DNA of 64,000 bases from Mariniflexile sp044335535 (GTDB taxonomy: Bacteria > Bacteroidota > Bacteroidia > Flavobacteriales > Flavobacteriaceae), in the NCBI RefSeq assembly GCF_044335535.1, contig NZ_JBIQVZ010000010.1:38263-102262 (forward strand). Direction: 5' to 3'. Position 1 is the first letter of the stretch, and each line of letters begins with the position of its first letter. The notes beneath the pieces were generated by a model, which was not told where the DNA came from, ran no database searches, and saw only the letters and a program-made list of their open reading frames with translations. Below, piece by piece: positions 25,338-32,917 of the stretch. Position numbers and translations under genes: made by a program.

Positions 25338-25976
25338 ATGTATGCTGATAGAAATGAAGCTGGTAAACTACTGGCTGTTAAATTGGAAAAGTATAGTAAA
25401 ACGGATGCTATTATATTGGCAATACCAAGAGGAGGCATACCGTTGGGTTTCATTATAAGTGAAAAATTAAACCTGCCCTTGGAAGCTGTTTTGTCTAAAA
25501 AAATCGGACATCCTTTGCACAAAGAATACGCTATTGGAGCAGTAACCTTAAAAAACAGTGTTTTAAGTGATGCAGCAGCAGATATATCTCCATTATATAT
25601 TAATGAAGAAATAAAAAACATCAGAAGTTTGTTGAAAAAACGCTATACTTATTATTATGAAGATAGAAAGCCATTGCAATTAAAAGGGAAGATTTTAGTT
25701 ATTGTGGATGACGGTATTGCCACAGGAAATACCATGCTATCCATTATTAAAATGCTTCATGATGAAAAACCAAATAAAATTGTAGTGGCCATTCCTGTAG
25801 CTTCAAATGATGCCATAAAAAAATTACAGGCTTCAACTTTTGTTGATGAAGTAATATGTCCTTTAGTTCCAGATTATTTTCAGTCAGTAGGACAGTTTTA
25901 TCAAGATTTTGACCAAGTAGATGATAATGAGGTGAAACAACTATTAAAAAAAGCACATAAAACATCTTCAGGTTAA
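25338..25976 (+). CDS. Phosphoribosyltransferase-domain protein
   Basis: A 212-residue type I PRTase fold. The PRPP loop is VIVDDGIATGNTM (about residues 120-132); the N-terminal IPRGGIPLGF and SKKIGHP segments are typical of the ComF-like/Rv0571c-like group rather than of known purine enzymes. The base or acceptor is not known. It is probably the last gene of the osmC operon. A weak hairpin AAGACA/TGTCTT with AT-rich sequence follows near 25995-26010. Confidence 0.9.
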   Translation: MYADRNEAGKLLAVKLEKYSKTDAIILAIPRGGIPLGFIISEKLNLPLEAVLSKKIGHPLHKEYAIGAVTLKNSVLSDAAADISPLYINEEIKNIRSLLKKRYTYYYEDRKPLQLKGKILVIVDDGIATGNTMLSIIKMLHDEKPNKIVVAIPVASNDAIKKLQASTFVDEVICPLVPDYFQSVGQFYQDFDQVDDNEVKQLLKKAHKTSSG

Positions 25977-26138
25977 TGTTTGAGTTCATTATTAAGACAG
26001 CGTTTGTCTTAAATTTTAACTACAAATTATAAACTATATATCATGTTAAACATAGAGGTATATATCAGTTTCATAAAGTAAATCATTACTTTTATTTTGT
26101 TTAAAGCACTGATTTTTAGACGTCCATATTTAAATCAA

Positions 26139-26152
26139 CTGATAAATATCAT
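26139..26152 (+). promoter_or_regulatory. Activator box without a clear -7 element
   Basis: CTGATAAATATCAT fits the palindrome. The expected -7 position near 26178 reads GGAATTTT, which lacks the TA. It lies 320 bp before the next gene. The whole spacer 25977-26474 holds this box, two half boxes near 26040-26075, AT-rich sequence and leader copy L3, and no gene. Confidence 0.4.
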
Positions 26153-26382
26153 TTTGTTTTCCTGAACTTTTGTGGAATTTTATTATGTGGCTACAATCAT
26201 GGAATTTACCGCTGTTTATAGGAGGATGTACAATCTCTAACCATAAGTTTATTATCGATGGATTGTAATAAATTGTAATAATTAGGAGTAACAAAAATGG
26301 AGGTAAAATCAATTAAGTTTAAATGCAAGAACTAATTTTTAAGGAGGTATTTAACAAGAAGTAAATGAGCCAGTAAAACATT

Positions 26383-26480
26383 ATGAAACGCCCATGAGAA
26401 TGGTATTTACACATACGAGGATGATTATTAAGGGCGCTCCATCTAACCAAGTTGAAAATAATAAATATAAACAGATGAAA
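26383..26480 (+). repeat. Conserved 5' leader, copy L3, fused in frame to the next gene
   Basis: The leader ORF starts at 26394 (MRMVFTHTRMIIKGAPSN) as in L1, but its stop codon is lost and the frame continues into the downstream gene at 26475. Translation from either start is therefore possible. Confidence 0.5.
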
Positions 26481-26882
26481 ACTAAAAAATCAAATCCAAA
26501 AATTAAGTTATTATTAGGAACAGGATTAGATACTTTGCATTTTGAAAGTCAAGAATGGCTTGAGACGATTGCCTTTTGGAAAGATGAAGCACGTTTTTTT
26601 GAGAGTCTTTTAAAAATGAAAGAATCAAAAGAGGAAAGTCAAAATGAGTATACTAAACTGTTACAGGAATTGGATAAAATACATGTCGATCTTTTTAGTG
26701 ATATAGAGGATTCAATCATGAAACACGAGCGTTTACTTTCTAAAATAGAAAAAGGCGGAAAAGGACTGTCGGATGGAAACTATAGAGAAGAACATGGTAT
26801 TTTAAAGGAAAGAATATATAGATTTAATAAGGATTTTCGTATGTTTAAAAAAATTATTTTTGATTACGTGAAAAAAGCTTAA
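26475..26882 (+). CDS. Small all-helical protein, island paralogue 2
   Basis: A 135-residue helical, charged protein. I chose 26475 because the sequence before it is the repeated leader, and in the other leader copies the gene starts at this same ATG. An extended form from 26394 would add 27 leader-coded residues. It shares W-x3-I-x-F-x3-E-x2-F (EWLETIAFWKDEARFF) and NYREEH with the products of 21217 and 30570. Function unknown. It precedes the cation ATPase gene by 164 bp. Confidence 0.75.
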   Translation: MKTKKSNPKIKLLLGTGLDTLHFESQEWLETIAFWKDEARFFESLLKMKESKEESQNEYTKLLQELDKIHVDLFSDIEDSIMKHERLLSKIEKGGKGLSDGNYREEHGILKERIYRFNKDFRMFKKIIFDYVKKA

Positions 26883-27046
26883 TGCTAAAAACCACAGTTT
26901 TTAATAGCTATTATGATATAGTGAACTCCATTGATAATTTCATGAGTTTTTATTATAATTTCCAAATGGATTATCTCCAAAATAGATTATAGACGTTATC
27001 AAAACCTTTATTCCTTAAATTAGTAGCATACTTAACCAAAAAGCCA

Positions 27047-29587
27047 ATGATTTCAGTAGAAAATTTCAATATCAAAGGGCTTTCAGATAGTCAAGTACTT
27101 CAATCAAGGATAAAATTTGGCATTAACCGCACAAATTTTAAGAAGGAAAATGAGTTTATAAAGGCTTTAAAAAGTTTATTGAAAGAACCAATGGTGATTT
27201 TACTGTTGGTTACAGCAACCATCTATTTTATCACTGGCAATGTAGGTGATGGCATTTTTTTATCGGTTGCCATTGTTTTAGTGTCCACAATCTCCTTGTA
27301 TCAGGATTCCAAAAGTCGTAATGCATTAGAGAAATTAAAAGACCTTACAAAACCACATAGTAAAGTCATTAGGAATGGTGAAGTTATCGATATCAAAAGT
27401 GAAGATATTGTTATTGGAGATGCTTTGATTGTGGAAGAAGGCCATTCAATATCGGCAGATGGTGCCATCATCCATTCCAATGACTTTTCGGTCAACGAAT
27501 CGCTTCTTACAGGCGAATCATTAGCAGTTTATAAGGATAAAGACAAAGCAGACCATTTTGTGTATCAAGGCACCTCTGTGGCTAGTGGTTTGGGGATAGT
27601 CACTGTTACGGCAATAGGTGAAAAGACCCAATTAGGTAAAATAGGAAAGAGTATTGAAAGTATAGAAGAAGAAAAAACACCTATCGAAATTCAAATCCAG
27701 AATTTTGTTAAAAAGATGGTTATTGCTGGTGTGGTCGTTTTTATAGGCGTGTGGCTTCTTAATTATTTTCGGACCTATGATGTCTTGGACAGTCTGTTGA
27801 AATCCTTGACGTTGGCAATGAGCATTTTGCCCGAAGAAATTCCCATTGCTTTTACCACATTTATGGCTTTAGGTACTTGGAGATTATTAAAAATGGGCAT
27901 CATTGTCAAACAGATGAAAACCGTTGAAACTCTCGGAAGTGCTACCACAATTTGCGTTGATAAAACAGGGACCATTACCAAAAATGAAATGAGCCTTGTT
28001 AAAATTTATTCCTTAAAATCGAACACAGTTTCCGATGCTGATTCGTCAACATTTAAAGCAGATGAAAAAGAACTTATAGCACTCGCCATGTGGGCAAGTG
28101 AGCCTATACCATTTGATGCCATGGAAATTTCCTTGCACAAGGCCTATTCCAAAATAGTTCATGAAGATGAACGTCCAAGATATAAAATGGTTCATGAATA
28201 TCCTTTGGGAGGAACGCCTCCCATGATGACCCATATTTTTGAGAACGAAAATGGTAAGCGTATCATTGCGGCAAAAGGCGCACCCGAAGCCATTATGAAA
28301 GTGTCCAGTCTTTCGGAAAATGAAAAAAAACAAATCGACGAAACCATTAGTAATTTAGCGTCCCATGGCTATCGGTTACTGGCAGTAGGAGCCTCTGATT
28401 TTTCCGGAAATGATTTCCCTCTAAATCAACATGATTTCAAATTTAAGTTCAAAGGACTTATCGCCTTTTATGATCCACCAAAATCGAATATTCAATCAGT
28501 TTTTGAAGCTTTTGATAACGCTGGAATTAAAGTAAAAATAATTACTGGTGATAATGAAGTTACTGCGCTTGCCATAGCAAAACAAATACATTTTAAGAAT
28601 GATGACAAACGGATTTCAGGAAGAGAATTAATCAACTTGTCAGACATTGAATTGCAATCTGCATCCGTCGATAATTTTTTGTTTACCAGAATGTTTCCAG
28701 ACGCCAAATTAAGAATCATCAATGCATTAAAAGCCCAAAATGAAATTATAGCTATGACAGGTGATGGTATTAATGATGCACCTGCTTTAAAATCAGCACA
28801 TATTGGAATTGCTATGGGTAGCAGAGGAACGGAGATTGCAAAACAGGCAGCTTCTATTATTTTATTGGAAGATGATTTATCAAAAATGCTTGATGCCGTT
28901 GCTATGGGGCGTAAAATTTATGCAAATCTCAAAAAAGCGATTCAATACATCATCTCCATTCATATCCCCATTATTCTTACTGTTTTCATTCCTTTAGCAT
29001 TAGGATGGGTGTATCCCAATATTTTTTCACCAGTACATGTTATTTTGTTGGAATTGATAATGGGACCCACATGTTCCATCATTTATGAAAATGAACCCAT
29101 GGAACAGAACATGATGGTACAAAAACCACGTCCTTTTACACGTACTTTTTTCAATTTTAGGGAACTCACAACAAGTATTTTTCAAGGATTGATGATTACG
29201 GTCGGTATTCTACTAATATATCAATATGCAGTTCATAGCCTGTATGGAGAATCACTGACTAGAACCATGGTTTTTTTAACACTTATTGTCTCAAACATCA
29301 CACTCACATTGGTCAATCGTTCCTTCTACTATTCTGTTATTACCACGTTGGGTTATAAAAACAAATTAGTACCACTTATAATAAGCATCACGATTGTAAT
29401 AACGGCATTATTCATTTTCGTGGAACCTTTTATTGGGTTTTTAAAATTTGAAAGACTCTCCTTGACCCAAACGTTTTTGAGCATTATTACTGGATTTTTG
29501 TTCGTTATTTGGTATGAAATCCTAAAATGGACTGAAAGAAGACAACACATGTTTGAGGAGAAGTCTATCATTAAAAGTTTGAATTGA
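27047..29587 (+). CDS. Cation-transporting P-type ATPase (Ca/Mg-like, CtpF-like)
   Basis: An 846-residue P2-type pump. The order is an N-terminal cation ATPase domain, membrane pairs near 50-95 and 225-285, actuator motif TGES (about residue 155), the phosphorylated Asp305 in DKTGT, the hinge TGDGINDAP, and six C-terminal membrane segments. The M4 motif reads LPEEIP where Ca pumps have PEGLP, so the ion may differ. It sits in the inner membrane and may export calcium or another divalent cation or protons. CtpF in the DosR regulon of mycobacteria is of the same type. No clear box was found before it. Confidence 0.93.
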   Translation: MISVENFNIKGLSDSQVLQSRIKFGINRTNFKKENEFIKALKSLLKEPMVILLLVTATIYFITGNVGDGIFLSVAIVLVSTISLYQDSKSRNALEKLKDLTKPHSKVIRNGEVIDIKSEDIVIGDALIVEEGHSISADGAIIHSNDFSVNESLLTGESLAVYKDKDKADHFVYQGTSVASGLGIVTVTAIGEKTQLGKIGKSIESIEEEKTPIEIQIQNFVKKMVIAGVVVFIGVWLLNYFRTYDVLDSLLKSLTLAMSILPEEIPIAFTTFMALGTWRLLKMGIIVKQMKTVETLGSATTICVDKTGTITKNEMSLVKIYSLKSNTVSDADSSTFKADEKELIALAMWASEPIPFDAMEISLHKAYSKIVHEDERPRYKMVHEYPLGGTPPMMTHIFENENGKRIIAAKGAPEAIMKVSSLSENEKKQIDETISNLASHGYRLLAVGASDFSGNDFPLNQHDFKFKFKGLIAFYDPPKSNIQSVFEAFDNAGIKVKIITGDNEVTALAIAKQIHFKNDDKRISGRELINLSDIELQSASVDNFLFTRMFPDAKLRIINALKAQNEIIAMTGDGINDAPALKSAHIGIAMGSRGTEIAKQAASIILLEDDLSKMLDAVAMGRKIYANLKKAIQYIISIHIPIILTVFIPLALGWVYPNIFSPVHVILLELIMGPTCSIIYENEPMEQNMMVQKPRPFTRTFFNFRELTTSIFQGLMITVGILLIYQYAVHSLYGESLTRTMVFLTLIVSNITLTLVNRSFYYSVITTLGYKNKLVPLIISITIVITALFIFVEPFIGFLKFERLSLTQTFLSIITGFLFVIWYEILKWTERRQHMFEEKSIIKSLN

Positions 29588-29619
29588 AAACTATTTGAGT
29601 TATTCTTGTCAAGTTTATA

Positions 29620-30543
29620 CTACTTCATCATTTTCAAGACATGGTCAACATGTGATTTGTTGGCAAGATTGGTGCCTTCGTTCATGGTTGTGGCCACTCC
29701 GCAGGCAACGCCCCATTTTAAAATGTCCTGTATCGAAAAACCTTTTTTAATCCCATAGATTAATCCTGCAACCATACTATCACCTGCACCAATGGTACTT
29801 TTTACCGATACAGAAGGCGTGGATTGATATATAATACCTTCTTTAGATGCCATAAAAGCACCTCTAGCACCTAAAGAAACGGCGACATATTGGGCTTTAC
29901 CAGATTTTACCATTTCTAAAGCAAAGGCCTCTTGTTCTGTGCTTGATAAAAATGCCTCGCCTGCCAATTGTGCCAATTCTCTTTGATTGGGTTTTATTAA
30001 AAAGACTTTCTCTTTAAGAGCTTCTGTGAGTGCTGGACCAGAAGTATCAATAACAATTTTTATGTGTTTCGGAGACACCAGTTTGATTAATGTCGCATAA
30101 AAATCTGTTGCTATTTTTTCAGGGAGACTTCCGCTTAATACAAGAATGTCATTATTTTTAAGGCATTTATCTAGCGTCGATTTTATTTCAGTAAGTTCCA
30201 CATTTTGTAATCCGCTACTCGGCATTCCAAAACGATATTGTAAATTACTTTTTGTATCGACCACGGACAGGTTTTCCCTCGTCCATGATTTTACCGCAAT
30301 ACTTTCGGGGTTTATGCCTTCTTTTAAAAGTAATTCGTGAATATTTTTTCCTGTATCTCCGCCAGAAGTAAATATACACTGTGTTTTTTCGTCAAGTCTA
30401 TTGAGCATTCTAGAAACGTTAATGCCACCTCCTCCAGATTGATATACTATGGAATGGCATTTGAGTTTTTGGGTAGGCACAAGACCATCTACCTTGGCAC
30501 TTTTATCCAAAGCAGGATTTATGGTAAGTGTTATAATTTTCAA
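29620..30543 (-). CDS. pfkB: PfkB-family sugar phosphate kinase (1-phosphofructokinase/6-phosphofructokinase II type)
   Basis: A 307-residue ribokinase-fold enzyme. The N-terminal substrate motif GGGGINVSRML and the C-terminal anion-hole motif GAGDSMVAGL with the catalytic Asp are present. This hexose-kinase branch (LacC/FruK/PfkB) phosphorylates fructose 6-phosphate, fructose 1-phosphate or tagatose 6-phosphate; sequence alone does not decide. It ends a minus-strand operon with the helical protein and the saccharopine-dehydrogenase-like gene. Its start lies 27 bp behind the previous gene. PfkB is also a DosR regulon enzyme in mycobacteria. Confidence 0.9.
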   Translation of the reverse strand: MKIITLTINPALDKSAKVDGLVPTQKLKCHSIVYQSGGGGINVSRMLNRLDEKTQCIFTSGGDTGKNIHELLLKEGINPESIAVKSWTRENLSVVDTKSNLQYRFGMPSSGLQNVELTEIKSTLDKCLKNNDILVLSGSLPEKIATDFYATLIKLVSPKHIKIVIDTSGPALTEALKEKVFLIKPNQRELAQLAGEAFLSSTEQEAFALEMVKSGKAQYVAVSLGARGAFMASKEGIIYQSTPSVSVKSTIGAGDSMVAGLIYGIKKGFSIQDILKWGVACGVATTMNEGTNLANKSHVDHVLKMMK

Positions 30544-30569
30544 AGTTATAATCTTTAAGATTAGTAGTG

Positions 30570-30974
30570 TTATAAAATACTTCCAATATAATTATAAACT
30601 TTTGTTTTGTATTCGAAAAAGTTCTTTAAGAATTTCTCAAAATGAACTTTTAATGACTCATGATTGCTTAAATATACCGCATCACAGGATAGGTCATCAC
30701 ACTCTAACATACCCCGCATTTTAATTTCGTGACCATCAATAATTTCCTTGAGGTTTTTCAATGCCCTTGTTTCTGTTTTAATCTGGTGTTTGAAAGTATC
30801 TAAGGTTTCAAAAACGTTGGCATGGGTTGTTTCAAAAACATTGGAATTAAGTAATCTGTTGATGAAAGTGATTTCGATTTCAATAAATTCAACCATTGAT
30901 TTCCACCACAATACGTCGCGATGACATTTTAGTAGAGCGCCTTCTGTTGTGTTGTCTGAACTATTCATATCCAT
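30570..30974 (-). CDS. Small all-helical protein, island paralogue 3
   Basis: A 134-residue helical protein related to the products of 21217 and 26475 by WWKSMVEFIEIEITFINRLL, a middle K-x-H/E-x2-L stretch and NHESLKVHFEKFLKNFFEYKTKVYNY-type C-terminal helix (motif F-x3-F-x2-K). A start at 30968 (MNSSD) is an alternative two codons in. It lies between pfkB (27 bp) and the saccharopine-dehydrogenase-like gene (17 bp) and is read with them. Function unknown. Confidence 0.72.
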   Translation of the reverse strand: MDMNSSDNTTEGALLKCHRDVLWWKSMVEFIEIEITFINRLLNSNVFETTHANVFETLDTFKHQIKTETRALKNLKEIIDGHEIKMRGMLECDDLSCDAVYLSNHESLKVHFEKFLKNFFEYKTKVYNYIGSIL

Positions 30975-30990
30975 TTAATTTTGAACATAT

Positions 30991-32133
30991 TTATACGTTT
31001 CCATAAATAGGAATGATAAAATTTCCGTTTAAAAAAGATTTCGGGTCTATGTTACTTTGCAATATGACGCCTTTTAATGTCGATTCCAGTAATAATTGCG
31101 CTGATTGAATTAAAGAAGCCGCCGTTGTTGTTTGAATGGCACGTAATTGATATTTGCCTATTCTTTGTGGGAGAATTTGCTTTGCTATTTCTCGTCTTTG
31201 CAAGGTACCATTGGTATCTTTACCTTGTACAGCTGCATATATTATGATTTGATCCTCTTCAATATGTGGAATTTGCTTTTCCATAATGAGTTGTAAAGCT
31301 TTAATAGGTTGATCCGAATCGGATACTTTCTTAATTTGTTCTTCTGCCCACGCATAATGACCAGGAAATCGTATGGTCTTATAGTCCATGGCATCCACCT
31401 TTCCTGCTAAGGCATCGGGTAAATCGGCAGCACCTCCCGAAGTGAGGTCGGCTTCATAAGTTATTCCGTTGATTATTATGGAAGTGCGTTCCGATAGGGA
31501 AGGACGTTTTGTTTTTTTGTATTTACGAATCACTTCAGTTTCTTTAATATATTCTGTAGCAACACCTACGGGACTCCACGTGAATCCGTAGTAGTGGGGA
31601 GCAACAGCATTCTTAGAAAGTGCGCCTACTTTAAACTCTAAAGTATCTGCTTTGCTTACCTGAAAATCATTGCAAAACTCTTTAAATAGATGATTAGCCA
31701 ATACATTTATATAGCCAGGAGCGAGACCAGTCTGTAAAATAAAACCTGTTGATGCATCTTTTGCCAATGTTTTTATTGCACTGGTCTCTGCCACATATTC
31801 GGTTAGGTTGGCGTAATGTAAATTATAATCTTTTGCATAGCCTGCCATCTTTGGTGCTTGGGTTCCGGGTAAGCAATCGAGAAGAATATCTCCTTGACTA
31901 AATAGCGCTTTTGTTTCTTCAGAAAAGCCATCTTCCGAAAGATGAAAAGGTCTTAAAATACAGGATTTGGTAATACCTTCTTCAATCCATTTCACAAGAT
32001 TTTGTGCTTTTGAAAGTGTTCTGTTGCCAATAAAAATAGTAGGAGTGACTGTACTCCATTCAGCGAGTATAAGCGCAACAGCTTGAGCAATGCCGCCTGC
32101 ACCTGCAATAATGATCGTATGGTGTTTGTTCAT
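30991..32133 (-). CDS. Saccharopine dehydrogenase-like NAD(P)-binding protein
   Basis: A 380-residue protein with a dinucleotide-binding start IIIAGAGGIAQAVALIL and the general layout of the saccharopine dehydrogenase family: a Rossmann domain up to about 125, then a mixed domain with TGLAPGYINVLA, HYYGFTWSPVGV and FPGHYAW. The family includes lysine-pathway enzymes and others of unknown substrate. It is the first gene of a three-gene minus-strand unit with the helical protein and pfkB. No palindromic box was seen in front; repeat D2 fills that spacer. Confidence 0.85.
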   Translation of the reverse strand: MNKHHTIIIAGAGGIAQAVALILAEWSTVTPTIFIGNRTLSKAQNLVKWIEEGITKSCILRPFHLSEDGFSEETKALFSQGDILLDCLPGTQAPKMAGYAKDYNLHYANLTEYVAETSAIKTLAKDASTGFILQTGLAPGYINVLANHLFKEFCNDFQVSKADTLEFKVGALSKNAVAPHYYGFTWSPVGVATEYIKETEVIRKYKKTKRPSLSERTSIIINGITYEADLTSGGAADLPDALAGKVDAMDYKTIRFPGHYAWAEEQIKKVSDSDQPIKALQLIMEKQIPHIEEDQIIIYAAVQGKDTNGTLQRREIAKQILPQRIGKYQLRAIQTTTAASLIQSAQLLLESTLKGVILQSNIDPKSFLNGNFIIPIYGNV

Positions 32134-32151
32134 AATTTAAATTTCATTTTA

Positions 32152-32270
32152 AATAATCATTATTGTCCAATAAAACTTTTACAATTTCCTGCCAACACAG
32201 TGGTGATGGCTTTTTAAAGAGTTTACCGATTTGTGGTCTAGCTTTTTGTAATAATTAATCTAAATAATTC
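32152..32270 (+). repeat. Dispersed intergenic repeat D2
   Basis: This copy aligns with D3 at 56851-56960 on the same strand and with D1 at 16402-16517 in reverse. Shared words include CTTTTACAATT, TTTTTAAAG and TTTTTGTAATAATTAAT. A 7-base simple repeat follows it at 32283-32345. Confidence 0.6.
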
Positions 32271-32282
32271 GAAGTTACAATC

Positions 32283-32345
32283 GTCTATTTTCTATATTCT
32301 CTTTTCTCTTATCTATTATCTATTATCTATTATCTATTATCTCTT
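32283..32345. repeat. Simple repeat, 7-base unit TCTATTA
   Basis: Four to five near-perfect tandem copies of TCTATTA, preceded by degenerate TCTATTTTC/TCTTTTC words. The tract runs into the stop codon of the PNPOx-like gene. Such tracts can change length by slippage. Confidence 0.75.
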
Positions 32346-32786
32346 CTCATACCTCCCTGTTTTCTCCGTTAGCTTAATTCTATATACAACACCTTGCATA
32401 GCCTCAATATATTTCCCATGGGAATCGGTCATGGCATGGTGCACTGTTGTTTCGCTTGTCATTATCGGTAATACACGATCCATTAGTTTTTGCATGCCCA
32501 TTTCTCTTTCTTCTGAAGTTTTTAATTCTTCAAATTTGCCCAAAGCTATGACACTTCGCCAATTACTTATATCATCTATAACATCTACCTCTAAACACAC
32601 GTTTGGATTTTTCCGCATCATGTTTATTTTCATGCCCTCTTTTGTATGTCCATAAATATAGGTGCCATCATAAGCATAAGTTATAGGTACAACGTAAGTT
32701 ATATTATCTGCATGACAACCAATTCTTCCAATTACTTGACTATACAAAAGATGTTCTATCTGGCTGTATTTTAAAACTCCTAACAT
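32337..32786 (-). CDS. Pyridoxamine 5'-phosphate oxidase-like flavin protein
   Basis: A 149-residue split-barrel FMN protein. I chose the ATG at 32786 (MLGVLKYSQIEHLL); the longer frame from 32828 would start upstream of the predicted transcription start near 32805. The motif RIGCHADNITYVVPITYAYDGTYIYGHT and the later RKNPNVCLEVDVI are those of the NimA/flavin-nucleotide-binding group of the PNPOx superfamily. Such proteins reduce nitro compounds or handle haem or F420-like cofactors; the substrate is open. The box at 32841-32854 makes it the right-hand member of the island regulon. Confidence 0.85.
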   Translation of the reverse strand: MLGVLKYSQIEHLLYSQVIGRIGCHADNITYVVPITYAYDGTYIYGHTKEGMKINMMRKNPNVCLEVDVIDDISNWRSVIALGKFEELKTSEEREMGMQKLMDRVLPIMTSETTVHHAMTDSHGKYIEAMQGVVYRIKLTEKTGRYEKR

Positions 32787-32811
32787 CACGTTTAATTTTG
32801 AATTACATTGA

Positions 32812-32854
32812 CAAAATACGTTAATCATACTAAAATCAAAATGATATATATCAT
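32812..32854 (-). promoter_or_regulatory. Activator box plus -7-like element for the PNPOx-like gene
   Basis: The perfect palindrome ATGATATATATCAT lies at 32841-32854. On the minus strand GTATTTTG (32819-32812) lies at the usual distance, 32 bp centre to centre, with one base out of register against TAnnTTTG. It is the last box of the island. Confidence 0.55.
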
Positions 32855-32917
32855 ATCATTTTTTCTTTGGGATGCTATAAAACATTTTTTATAAGCAGGC
32901 TAAATGGTATTGGGTAA

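Noticed and set aside
26912..26945. Box-like words before the cation ATPase gene (ATGATATAG, TTGATAATTTCATGA)
   Set aside because: Only one half site is good in each and no spaced -7 element follows. The regulation of this gene remains open.
32283..32345. Possible CRISPR-like array of short repeats
   Set aside because: The units are only seven bases and directly joined, with no spacers. This is a simple sequence repeat.
32787..32828. Longer start for the PNPOx-like protein
   Set aside because: It would begin upstream of the predicted transcription start and the added residues do not fit the family.
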